Positions 18,022 through 25,605 of a stretch of 49,137 nucleotides of DNA are shown piece by piece. The notes below the pieces were generated by a model that saw only the letters and a list, made by a program, of their open reading frames with translations, was not told where the DNA came from and did no database searches. Position numbers and translations under genes: made by a program. The stretch's first letter is position 1, and the number at the start of each line of letters is the position of its first letter. Origin of the DNA: Rhodobiaceae bacterium (GTDB taxonomy: Bacteria; Pseudomonadota; Alphaproteobacteria; Rhizobiales; JAKPQE01); the NCBI GenBank assembly GCA_028278505.1, contig JANQEG010000065.1:1-49137 (forward strand), in the 5' to 3' direction.

Positions 18022-18728
18022 GCGCGGACGACCATCCCGACAGCACGGCGTTCCAGGCGCGGCGTCTGGAAATCCGGGATCGGCTCGACCGGCTGCCGGG
18101 CGCGACCGCGGGCACCGTCGCCGAGCGCAGCGCCTGGTTCGAAGACGTCTATAAGGGCGCCGGCGGCGACGCCGCGGCCATCCCCTGGGCCGATCTGAAG
18201 CCGAAGGACATCCTCGTCACCTGGCTGAAGAAGAACCCGGGAAACGGCGCCCGCGCCCTCGACATCGCCTGCGGGCTTGGCGACAACGCCGCAGCGCTCG
18301 CCGCCGGCGGTTATCGGGTGACCGCCTTCGACATCTCGACAAGCGCGATCGACTGGGCCGCAAGTCGGTTCCCCGATGCCGGGATCGAGTTTTGCACCGG
18401 CGATTTGTTGGCGCCGCCGCCCGACTGGATCGAAGGCTTCGACCTTGTCCACGAATGCTACACGCTGCAGAGCTTTACCGGCGAGATGCGCGCCGCCGGC
18501 TTCGCCGCGGTCGTGCGGCTGGTCAAACCCGGCGGGCGCCTGGTCGTGATCGCGCGCAGCCGCGACGAGCACCAGCCGGTCGACGGCCCGCCCTGGCCGC
18601 TGCAGCCCTCCGAATTCGCGCAGTTCGAGGCGTTGGGCCTCAAAAAGCTCGGCGCCCGGATTTACGTGGTCGAGCGCCCCGGCCGCATCATCCCGCACCG
18701 GTTCATGGTGTTTCGTAAACCGGGTTGA
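18018..18728 (+). CDS. class I SAM-dependent methyltransferase
   Basis: Predicted cytoplasmic methyltransferase of 236 aa. The AdoMet motif I is ALDIACGLGDNAAALA, followed by the acidic strand TAFDISTSAIDWA and the C-terminal LVKPGGRLVVIAR strand. The pattern resembles TehB/thiopurine-type small-molecule methyltransferases, but the substrate cannot be deduced. The start is fixed by the ATGA overlap with holC. Its last 26 bp overlap the tail of the convergent carbonic anhydrase gene. Confidence 0.85.
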   Translation: MSADDHPDSTAFQARRLEIRDRLDRLPGATAGTVAERSAWFEDVYKGAGGDAAAIPWADLKPKDILVTWLKKNPGNGARALDIACGLGDNAAALAAGGYRVTAFDISTSAIDWAASRFPDAGIEFCTGDLLAPPPDWIEGFDLVHECYTLQSFTGEMRAAGFAAVVRLVKPGGRLVVIARSRDEHQPVDGPPWPLQPSEFAQFEALGLKKLGARIYVVERPGRIIPHRFMVFRKPG

Positions 18729-19359
18729 CCGGCGCGAAATCCCCGGTCTCGGCGTTCATCACCCACAATTCGCCGCTGGAGATGTCGAACCAGGCGCCGT
18801 GCAGCTTCAGCTTGCCCTTCTGTTCGAGGATCGAGATGCACGGGAAGGTGCGCAAATTCTCGATCGAAAAGCGGATCGAAATGCGCTCCAGCGCGGTCTG
18901 GCGCTCGCTGCCGGTGAGCCATTCATTGGTGGCGATCGCCTCCGCCGCCGGCGCCAGCAATTCCATCCACTTGCCGATGAAGTCGCCCGGCGAAAGCGGC
19001 TCGACGGAGGGATCGAGCGCCGCCTTGATGCCGCCGCAGCGGCCGTGGCCGAGCACGACGACGTGCTTGACCTTGAGGCTCTGCACGGCGAATTCGAGGG
19101 CGGCGGAGGTGGAATGATACTCGCCGTCGGGGCGGTAGGGCGGGACGATGTTGGCGACGTTGCGCACAACGAAGATCTCGCCGGGCAGGGCGTTGAAGAT
19201 CGTCTCCGGCGCCGCCCGCGAATCGCAACAGGCAATCACCAGCGATTCCGGCGTCTGGCCCTCGGCCGCGAGCCGGCGATAGCGCTCGCTCTCCTCGGCG
19301 AACCGGCCGGCGCGGAAGTCCTGATAGCCTTTTGTGAGCGCAGGGGGGAAGTCGGTCAT
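18703..19359 (-). CDS. beta-class carbonic anhydrase
   Basis: Interconverts CO2 and bicarbonate with a zinc ion. The 218-aa protein shows the beta-class residues: C45 with the D46/R48 dyad (ACCDSR), then H105 and C108 in VLGHGRCGG. The ALPGEIFVVRNVANIVPP and HSTSAALEFAVQ blocks are typical of the CynT-like clade. It has no signal peptide, so it is cytoplasmic. The gene ends inside the convergent methyltransferase gene, so there is no room for a normal terminator between them. Confidence 0.94.
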   Translation of the reverse strand: MTDFPPALTKGYQDFRAGRFAEESERYRRLAAEGQTPESLVIACCDSRAAPETIFNALPGEIFVVRNVANIVPPYRPDGEYHSTSAALEFAVQSLKVKHVVVLGHGRCGGIKAALDPSVEPLSPGDFIGKWMELLAPAAEAIATNEWLTGSERQTALERISIRFSIENLRTFPCISILEQKGKLKLHGAWFDISSGELWVMNAETGDFAPVNPVYETP

Positions 19360-19541
19360 GGGTTCGGCTTAGTCGGCTTTTTGCACCATGGCAAGACGAA
19401 CGCGCCGGGGCCCGCCGCTTGCCGCGAACGAATATCATGGCGTGGAGATAACCATTCAACAGGTTTTTGGAAAAACACTACCGCAGGTAAATTCAAGGTT
19501 GTACTATCTCATCACTAGTCTGTTCTGGCCGGGGTAGGGGG

Positions 19542-20324
19542 GTGCCGGTGTTCTGGCGGGCGAAACCGACAATCGATGAAGACGACGAGGCCTGGCAGCT
19601 TGAGTGCTGGCAGTGGCTTTTGGAGAATTTCGGCGGCCTTCCGGCCCTCTGCGGGCGGCCGACCCTGATCCCGTCGCAGTCGGATTTTCCGCCGTCGGGC
19701 CGAACCGGCATGGACCACGCCTCGTTCGTGTTCGGGCAGGTCGCCGCCCGGTTCCCTGTCGACCCGGAACAGTTCGACCTGGTCATGCAGCAGGAGGCCG
19801 TCTCGCCGCAGCTCGGCCCGCTCGCCCATGTCGTCGGCGCACCGCAGCAACCGCTCGGCACCTGGTCGGTCTCCGCAGAGACGCGGCACCGGGTCAGCTT
19901 CGAACCGGCGCTGCTCGACGATCTCGCCGGGCTGATTGCGACCTTTGCCCATGAGATCTGCCATCCGCTGCTGCTGACGATCGCCGAGCCGCCGCCGGGC
20001 GGCGAGGAAAACGAGGAATTCGCCACCGATCTGGCAACCGTGTTCTTCGGCTTCGGCCTTTTCGGCGGCAACCAGGCCTTCGTCTTTCAGCAATTCACCG
20101 ACAGCGCCACCGGCACGCAGGGCTGGTCGGCAAAGCGGTCGGGCTATCTGACCCAGAATGAATGGGGTTTTGCGCTCGCCGTGCGGGCCATGCTGACCGG
20201 CGAGGATACGGGCGCTGTGGAGAAATACGCCGTCGACGGCCTGAAGGCTAATTTTGATAAGAATTTCCGCTATTTGAGCCGGAATCCGGAAATTCTTCAG
20301 CCATTGCTCGATTTGAACGCCTGA
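19542..20324 (+). CDS. conserved hypothetical protein with an HExxH motif
   Basis: A 260-aa protein that I cannot assign to a named family. It contains H137-E-I-C-H141 in ATFAHEICHPLL, the zincin-type zinc-binding motif, and an acidic segment 17-22 residues later (ENEEFATDLATVFFGFGLFGGN) that could supply a third ligand (E159 or D163). There is no signal peptide or clear transmembrane helix. The start is GTG at 19542 with GGGGTAGGGG just upstream. Metallopeptidase activity is inference from the motif only. It stands alone, divergent from the carbonic anhydrase gene and convergent with the ABC-F gene. Confidence 0.75.
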   Translation: MPVFWRAKPTIDEDDEAWQLECWQWLLENFGGLPALCGRPTLIPSQSDFPPSGRTGMDHASFVFGQVAARFPVDPEQFDLVMQQEAVSPQLGPLAHVVGAPQQPLGTWSVSAETRHRVSFEPALLDDLAGLIATFAHEICHPLLLTIAEPPPGGEENEEFATDLATVFFGFGLFGGNQAFVFQQFTDSATGTQGWSAKRSGYLTQNEWGFALAVRAMLTGEDTGAVEKYAVDGLKANFDKNFRYLSRNPEILQPLLDLNA

Positions 20325-20414
20325 GGGTCTATCGACGTTCAGGATGTCCGCTCTTTGCTCCGTCACGGGCAACGGCGAAGCCGGCCGCGAGAACCTCTAT
20401 TTTGTTCAGAAGCC

Positions 20415-20444
20415 AATGGATTCCGGGTCAAGCCCGGCATGACG
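20415..20444. repeat. REP-like palindrome
   Basis: AATGGATTCCGGGTCAAGCC continues into CCGGCATGACG, a unit of the dispersed palindrome whose other strand reads CGTCATGCCGGG...CCCGGAATCCATT. This type is very common between genes in alphaproteobacteria. It sits in the gap between two convergent genes, where it can form a stem-loop for both 3' ends. Confidence 0.55.
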
Positions 20445-20486
20445 CCGAATGGGTCTCAAGCCCGCAAAACACGCACGACGTCATCC

Positions 20487-22373
20487 CTATTCCCCGATCC
20501 CCGCCTCATATTCATGGCTCAATTCGAGCCACGCTTCCTCGGCCGCCTCAAGCGCCCGTTCGGCCTCGGCGCGCTGCCGGGAGAGCCGCGCGCCCTCGGC
20601 CGCGTTCGCCGAATAGAGCGCCGGGTCAGCCAGCCTGGCGTCGAGCTCGCCGATGAAGCCGTTGAGCCGGACGATCTCGGCCTCCGCATTGTCGATCTTC
20701 TTCTTCAAGGGCGCCAGGACTTGGCGCCGCGCCGCCGCCGCCCGCCGCTTTTCCGCCGCCGATCCCTTCGGCGCTGCGGCCTCCGCCGGCTTGGCCGCCG
20801 CTTCGCCGCGGCCCTGCAGCACCAGCCGGCGGTAATCGTCGATGTCGCCGTCGAACGGCGCCACCGTGCCGTCCGCCACCAGCCACAGCCGGTCGGCCGA
20901 CGCCTCGATCAGGTGCCGGTCGTGACTGATCAGGATGACGGCGCCCGGATAGTCGGCGAGCGCCTGCACGAGCGCTTCGCGCGCATCGATGTCGAGATGG
21001 TTGGTCGGCTCGTCGAGGATCAGGAGATGCGGGCCGGACAGCGTCGCCAGCCCGATGAGCAGCCGCGCCTTCTCGCCGCCGGAGAGATCGCCGGCGGCCG
21101 TGTCCATCTTTTCCGATGAAAGCCCCATCTGGTCGATCCGCGCCCGGACCTCGGCCTCGCGCGCCTCCGGCATCAACGCCCGCACCGCGAGGAATGGCGA
21201 CTGCGCCGGGTTGATCTCGTCGAGCTGGTGCTGGGCGAAATAGGCAATGTCGAGCTTGTCGGCGCGCTGAAAGAGGCCGGTTTCCGGCTTCAGCCGTCCG
21301 GCGATCAGTTTCGCAAACGTCGATTTGCCGTTGCCGTTGGCGCCGAGCAGGCCGATGCGGTCGTCCGGGTCGATACGCAGGCAAAGCCGCGAAAGCACGG
21401 GTTCGCCCGGCCGATAGCCGACGGCGGCGTCCTCAAAGCGCAGCATAGGCGGCGAGGCCGACTTTTTCGGTCCGGGCAGGCGGAACGGCTTCACCGCATT
21501 TTCGGTCACAGCGGCGATCGGCTGCATCTTTTCCAGCGCCTTCAGCCGCGATTGCGCCTGGCGCGCCTTGGTCGCCTTGTAGCGGAAGCGGTCGACGAAG
21601 GACTGCAAATGCTTGCGCTGCTCGTCCTGCTTCTGGCGCTGCTTTTCCTGCAGGTCCAGCTTTTCGCGCCGCTGCCGCTCGAACTGGTCGTAGCCGCCGC
21701 GATAGGCGGTCAGCTTCACCTGGTCGAGATGGATGATGGTCTCGACCGCGGCGTTGAGGATTTCGCGGTCGTGGCTGATCACGATCACCGTGTGCGGGTA
21801 GCGGGCGAGATAGGTCTGCAGCCAGATCGCCCCTTCCAGGTCGAGATAATTGGTGGGCTCGTCGAGGAGCAGCAGGTCGGGCGCCGAAAAAAGCACCGCG
21901 GCGAGCGCGATCCGCATCCGCCAGCCGCCGGAAAACGCGCTGCACGGGCGCTTCTGCGCGTCGGCGTCGAAGCCGAGGCCGGCGAGGATGCGGCCCGCCC
22001 GCGCCCCGGCCGAATGGGCGTCGATGTCGACGAGCCGGGTCTGGATCTCGGCGATCCGGTGCGCATCGGTCGCAATCTCCGCTTCGGCGACAAGGGCTGC
22101 GCGCTCCCGGTCGGCGGCGAGCACGAAATCGATCAGCGTCTCCGGCCCGCCCGGCGCCTCCTGCGCCACATGGCCGATGCGGGTGCCCGCCGGCAGCGAG
22201 ATCGCCCCGCTTTCCGGCTCGACCTCGCCGAGGATGAGGCGAAAGAGCGTCGTCTTGCCGGAGCCGTTGCGGCCGACGAGCCCGGCCTTGGCGCCGGCCG
22301 GCAGCACCATGGTGGCGCCGTCGAAAAGCGTGCGCCCGGCGATCCGGTAGGTAAGGGCGGAGACATGCAGCAT
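20487..22373 (-). CDS. ABC-F family ATP-binding protein (Uup/YheS-like)
   Basis: Soluble tandem ATPase; ABC-F proteins act on the ribosome rather than as transporters. The 628-aa protein has two ABC domains. The first has Walker A GLVGRNGSGKTT (near residue 32), signature FSGGWRMRIALA and Walker B LLLLDEPTNYLD. A charged linker rich in Lys, Arg and Gln (about residues 235-290) carries the P-site tRNA interaction role in characterised members. The second domain has GANGNGKST, LSGGEKARL and LILDEPTNHLD. A C-terminal Ala/Lys/Glu-rich coiled coil (about 520-628) resembles the DNA- or ribosome-binding tail of Uup. No antibiotic-resistance role can be inferred. Confidence 0.92.
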   Translation of the reverse strand: MLHVSALTYRIAGRTLFDGATMVLPAGAKAGLVGRNGSGKTTLFRLILGEVEPESGAISLPAGTRIGHVAQEAPGGPETLIDFVLAADRERAALVAEAEIATDAHRIAEIQTRLVDIDAHSAGARAGRILAGLGFDADAQKRPCSAFSGGWRMRIALAAVLFSAPDLLLLDEPTNYLDLEGAIWLQTYLARYPHTVIVISHDREILNAAVETIIHLDQVKLTAYRGGYDQFERQRREKLDLQEKQRQKQDEQRKHLQSFVDRFRYKATKARQAQSRLKALEKMQPIAAVTENAVKPFRLPGPKKSASPPMLRFEDAAVGYRPGEPVLSRLCLRIDPDDRIGLLGANGNGKSTFAKLIAGRLKPETGLFQRADKLDIAYFAQHQLDEINPAQSPFLAVRALMPEAREAEVRARIDQMGLSSEKMDTAAGDLSGGEKARLLIGLATLSGPHLLILDEPTNHLDIDAREALVQALADYPGAVILISHDRHLIEASADRLWLVADGTVAPFDGDIDDYRRLVLQGRGEAAAKPAEAAAPKGSAAEKRRAAAARRQVLAPLKKKIDNAEAEIVRLNGFIGELDARLADPALYSANAAEGARLSRQRAEAERALEAAEEAWLELSHEYEAGIGE

Positions 22374-22519
22374 GGCGGACCGTCATGCCGCTTGGGCCGC
22401 GTGTTGGCAAGGGGGCTGCTGCCCCAATCCCGGACTTGGCTTATTCGATCGTCGCCGCCCGTCCTGTCCGGGTGACTCCGGCAATGACGGTGATGCATTT
22501 TGCCCGAAGAAGAACCTTC

Positions 22520-22660
22520 CACCGCCCCCGTGCAAACGGGGGCCCATTGCCCCCTTCAACAGGGTATGTCGGCTGCGATTTGGGCGATGTCTCGGATTTA
22601 TCAACTTGGCCAGGGATTTGCGGCTCATGCCAATGGTTCCCCGCTTTCGCGGGGAAGGTG
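22520..22660 (+). repeat. element B, copy 1 (141 bp, palindromic ends)
   Basis: A 141-bp unit with about 32-bp inverted ends, each itself a hairpin. The left end reads CACCGCCCCCGTGCAAACGG and onward to CCCATTG; the right end reads CCAATGGTTCCCCGCTTTCG and onward to GGGGAAGGTG. The middle (near 22563-22620) is also conserved. Two other copies of identical length, alignable without gaps, are at 43580-43987 (after removing an insertion) and 45897-46037 (inverted). It encodes no convincing protein. Confidence 0.75.
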
Positions 22661-22690
22661 TGTGATGAGTGCTCGGGCGACAACATCATC

Positions 22691-22745
22691 CACCGCTCCC
22701 GTGCACAGCGGGCCATTGCCCCGCGCAGTCCGGTTTGTCGGCGGC
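22691..22745 (+). repeat. left half of element B (degraded)
   Basis: CACCGCTCCCGTGCACAGCG and the following GGCCATTGCCCCGCGCAGTC correspond to the left end and start of the body of element B. It begins 30 bp after the right end of copy 1, an interval nearly the same as the 31 bp between a right end and a left end at 41090-41215. Nothing else is recognised in the 22374-22927 gap except the strong AAAGGAGG ribosome-binding site just before 22928. Confidence 0.5.
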
Positions 22746-22927
22746 GGGCCCCGGCCGCGCTGGCTCAACAGGTACCGCGTCACGGATGAGGTCATTCGCC
22801 CACCGGTTGTATTACGCGAACGTCTTGAAATGCTGTCTCATTTGCCGCCCACAAAGGCCCGGATTGCGGTCGGCGGAAAAGTGTGCTTGGCCTATCCGCG
22901 ATGTCCGGCCAAAGGAGGCGACGGCAG

Positions 22928-23608
22928 ATGACCCGTAAGATGTTCGATCTCTGCGCCGACAACGATATCCGGTTCAGCCCCTATTGCTGCCGGGCGCGGA
23001 TGGCGCTTGCGCATAAAGGGCTGGAGGCGGAATTTATCCCTGTCGGTTTTTCCCGGATCGCCGAAGCCACGGACGGCTTTTCAAAAACCGTGCCGGTGCT
23101 CGTCGACGGCGAAACGAAAGTCGCCGACAGTTGGGAGATCGCACTCTATCTCGAAGACGCCTATCCCGATCGCCCGTTGCTGTTTGACGGCGAGGGCGGC
23201 CGCAACCTGGCGAAATTCGTCGAACAATGGGCAAACATGGCGCTGCACCCGCCGATCCTGAAATCGATCATCGTCGACGTGCACGACCGTCTTCTGCCCG
23301 AGGACCAGACCTATTTCCGCGAAAGCCGGGAAAAGCGCCTGCAGGCGCCGCTCGAAGAGATTCAGGCCCGGCGCGACGATCATCGAAAGGCGCTCAACGC
23401 GGCGCTGATGCCGCTACGCCAGCTCCTGCGCCAGCGGCCGTTTCTTAGCGGCGAGGCGCCGCGCTTTGCCGATTTCATCGTCTTCGGCAGCCTGCAATGG
23501 CCGCGGCTGATCTCGGACTATCAACTGCTTGGCGAAGACGATCCGGTCGCCGAGTGGTTTTCGCGCTGCCTCGACCTCTTCGACGGCTTCGGCCGCAGCG
23601 CCGGGTGA
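22928..23608 (+). CDS. glutathione S-transferase, LigE/LigF-like
   Basis: Cytoplasmic glutathione transferase of 226 aa with a thioredoxin-like N-terminal domain (about 1-85) and a helical C-terminal domain. The N-terminal pattern SPYCCRARMALAHKGLEAEF, the TVPVLVDGE turn with its cis-Pro and DSWEIALYLEDAYPDRP resemble the LigE/LigF beta-etherase branch, but substrate use cannot be deduced. The start is fixed by AAAGGAGG 7 nt upstream of the ATG. It is flanked on both sides by repeat-rich DNA. Confidence 0.88.
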   Translation: MTRKMFDLCADNDIRFSPYCCRARMALAHKGLEAEFIPVGFSRIAEATDGFSKTVPVLVDGETKVADSWEIALYLEDAYPDRPLLFDGEGGRNLAKFVEQWANMALHPPILKSIIVDVHDRLLPEDQTYFRESREKRLQAPLEEIQARRDDHRKALNAALMPLRQLLRQRPFLSGEAPRFADFIVFGSLQWPRLISDYQLLGEDDPVAEWFSRCLDLFDGFGRSAG

Positions 23609-23617
23609 GGCCGGCGC

Positions 23618-23770
23618 TCCCCTCCCCCTTGTGGGGAGGGGTCGGGGGTGGGGGTTAGAAAGAAAAAGAAAACAATACCTTCCGGTGATTGTCGCTGTTT
23701 CGGTTTTACCCCCACCCGGCCGGCGCTCGCGCGCCGTCCACCCTCGCCTTGAAGGGGGAGGGTTGTGCGG
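23618..23770. repeat. GC-rich inverted-repeat element C
   Basis: The left part has the hairpin CCCCTCCCCCTTGTGGGGAGG followed by GGGGGTGGGGG; the right part has ACCCCCACCC followed by a further palindrome (GGCGCTCGCGCGCC) and the CCTTGAAGGGGGAGG hairpin region. The GGGGGTGGGGGTT and TTACCCCCACCC blocks are inverted to each other across an A-rich centre. Elements of this kind are frequent between rhizobial genes. A related hairpin lies at 48935-48958 after aspS. The remaining gap to 23945 shows nothing recognisable. Confidence 0.5.
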
Positions 23771-23945
23771 GCCGGCGCGACGGCGTTGCATTGGGCCCGG
23801 ACGGCAATGGGCTTGTCCCGCCTATCAAGGCTGTTCGCTCCACTGCCCGGCGATGACGAACTGAAATCCCCACCGTCGGTCAGTTCCGGTTCTGTGGTGG
23901 CCGCGTTACCCGGACGCCTAGTGACCCGCGGACGTCTCGCCGCAC

Positions 23946-23974
23946 TTGCGGCCCTTGAAAAGCCCGGCTAAAAC
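23946..23974 (+). promoter_or_regulatory. candidate ndk promoter
   Basis: TTGCGG, a 17-bp spacer and TAAAAC stand about 47 bp before the ndk ATG. The -35 hexamer is identical to the one proposed for the adenine deaminase gene at 41289. The -10 is a weak match, so this is tentative. Confidence 0.3.
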
Positions 23975-24020
23975 CCGGCCCGACACCCCTAAGCGATCAT
24001 CGAAAAAAGAGGCAGTTTTC

Positions 24021-24443
24021 ATGGCGGTCGAGCGCACGTTTTCGATCATCAAGCCGGATGCGACCCGGCGCAACATCACCGGCAAGATCATCGACCGGCT
24101 CGAAGGCGCCGGCCTGCGCGTCGTCGCCCAGAAGCGGAAATGGCTGACCAGGGGCGAGGCCGAGGGTTTTTATGCGGTCCACCGCGAGCGGACGTTCTTC
24201 AACGATCTCGTCGCCTTCATGACCTCGGGCCCGGTCGTCGTCCAGGTGCTGGAGGGCGAGGACGCGATCGCCAAGAACCGCGAGGTGATGGGCGCGACGA
24301 ATCCCGAAAACGCCGATGCCGGTACCATCCGCAAGGATTTCGCCGAGAGCATCGAGGCCAATTCGGTGCACGGCTCCGACGGTCCCGACACGGCCAAGAC
24401 GGAGATCGCCTATTTCTTCGCCGAGACCGAGATCGTCGGCTGA
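24021..24443 (+). CDS. ndk: nucleoside-diphosphate kinase
   Basis: Transfers the gamma phosphate between nucleoside triphosphates and diphosphates through a phospho-histidine. The 140-aa protein has K11 in [10 protein letters not shown] and the active-site H117 in the signature NSVHGSDG. The ATG at 24021 gives the canonical start [14 protein letters not shown] and has GAGG about 9 nt upstream. The open frame continues into the noncoding leader, so the longer version was rejected. Confidence 0.97.
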   Translation: MAVERTFSIIKPDATRRNITGKIIDRLEGAGLRVVAQKRKWLTRGEAEGFYAVHRERTFFNDLVAFMTSGPVVVQVLEGEDAIAKNREVMGATNPENADAGTIRKDFAESIEANSVHGSDGPDTAKTEIAYFFAETEIVG

Positions 24444-24480
24444 TCCGGCCGGAACCGGAAACCGGCAGCCCGGATCGGCG

Positions 24481-25497
24481 ATGAAGCCGCTCTTCTGGCT
24501 GTCATTCCTGTTCGGGATTCTGATGAGCTTTGGTGCGCGTGCGGACCTGATCGTGCTTGCCGCGCCGCTTACCGGCGATCCCTACTATGCGGACCAAGCG
24601 GACCGGATCTTCGATTTCCATGTCGGCTTTGCGCGCCGGATCGCCGCGCCCGACGATGTCCTGATCCTCGTCGACGAGCCAGGCTATGATCGCTATGCCG
24701 CCGCCATCGGCCGCGACCGGGTGGCGCCTGCGCCGATGCCGGACATCTGGCTGCGCGATTTCGGCACCGCCAATGCCGCAGCACCGGTCATGTTCCGCTA
24801 TACGGCCGCAGGGCAGGGCGGCGGGCCGGGCGGTCAGGCCGCCGCCGACAGGGTGCAGGACGCCTTGACCGACCTCGCCTCCCGCGCCGCGTTGAAGTAC
24901 GAAAGCTCCGAGCTTCTCAACGATGGCGGCAATTTCGTCGACGATTATTCCGGCAATGCGGTCGTCAGCCGGAAATTCCTGCGCGACAATGGATTAAGCG
25001 AGGACGAGGGCCGCCGGCGCCTGCGCCGCCTGACCGGCATTCGCCATGTCGCCTTCATCGACGCCGACGAGCAGGGCGGGCTCGAACACGCCGACGGTGT
25101 CGTCGCCTTCATCGATACGAACACGCTGCTGGTCAATTCCTATCCCGACGACCCGGAATACGCCCGCGATCTCAAGGCCGATCTCCGCCGCGGGCTGCCC
25201 GGTGTCGAGATCGTCGAGGTGGTAACACCCTATGACGACAGCGAAGTCCTGGACGAGCGCTTTGGTTCGGCCTGCGGGCTCTACACCAATGCGCTTGTGA
25301 CCCGGTCGCGCATCTACCTGCCCCAGTTCGGGCTGTCCGAGGACCGGATCGCCCTTGAAACGGTCCGGGCGGCGACCCGCCGCCAGGTTGTGGGTGTTGC
25401 CGCGCATCAAGTCTGCTTCATGGGCGGCGGCGTGCGCTGCATGTCGTGGCAGGTGCGTGGGCCCAGCGCGGATCGTCTGCGCGCCCTGTTCGATTAG
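24481..25497 (+). CDS. exported agmatine-deiminase/PAD-like protein
   Basis: A 338-aa protein of the guanidine-modifying superfamily (agmatine deiminase/bacterial peptidylarginine deiminase), which hydrolyses a guanidinium group with an active-site Cys. A signal peptide (about 1-21, ending ARA) predicts export, whereas agmatine deiminases are normally cytoplasmic. Catalytic-type residues are recognisable: D93 in WLRDFGT, NDGGNFVDD at 147-155, H203 and D205 in EHADG, and C320 in MGGGVRC. The His that usually precedes the Cys (GGGNIHC) is Arg here. It lies 37 bp after ndk. Substrate unknown; the export suggests a free or protein-bound guanidino compound. Confidence 0.78.
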   Translation: MKPLFWLSFLFGILMSFGARADLIVLAAPLTGDPYYADQADRIFDFHVGFARRIAAPDDVLILVDEPGYDRYAAAIGRDRVAPAPMPDIWLRDFGTANAAAPVMFRYTAAGQGGGPGGQAAADRVQDALTDLASRAALKYESSELLNDGGNFVDDYSGNAVVSRKFLRDNGLSEDEGRRRLRRLTGIRHVAFIDADEQGGLEHADGVVAFIDTNTLLVNSYPDDPEYARDLKADLRRGLPGVEIVEVVTPYDDSEVLDERFGSACGLYTNALVTRSRIYLPQFGLSEDRIALETVRAATRRQVVGVAAHQVCFMGGGVRCMSWQVRGPSADRLRALFD

Positions 25498-25605
25498 GCC
25501 ATAATCTTCCGAGTGTCGGTATTAACCGGGTTGTTTCCCGGCGGCGCTGCTGTATGTGAAGAACGGTCGGGTCCAGCCGCGGCGAGGCGGAACGGAGAGG
25601 TGGAG

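Noticed and set aside
22520-22745. Hairpins TTCCCCGC...GCGGGGAA with about 30-bp spacing, resembling type I-E CRISPR repeats
   Set aside because: Successive palindromes alternate in orientation, spacing is irregular (57 and 113 bp between centres), the interval between ends is itself conserved between loci, and no cas genes are present. A mosaic REP-type element explains it better.
22372-22931. Several overlapping frames in the ABC-F-GST gap
   Set aside because: All pass through element B palindromes and give the usual repeat-derived peptides (such as WFPAFAGK); none has a ribosome-binding site.
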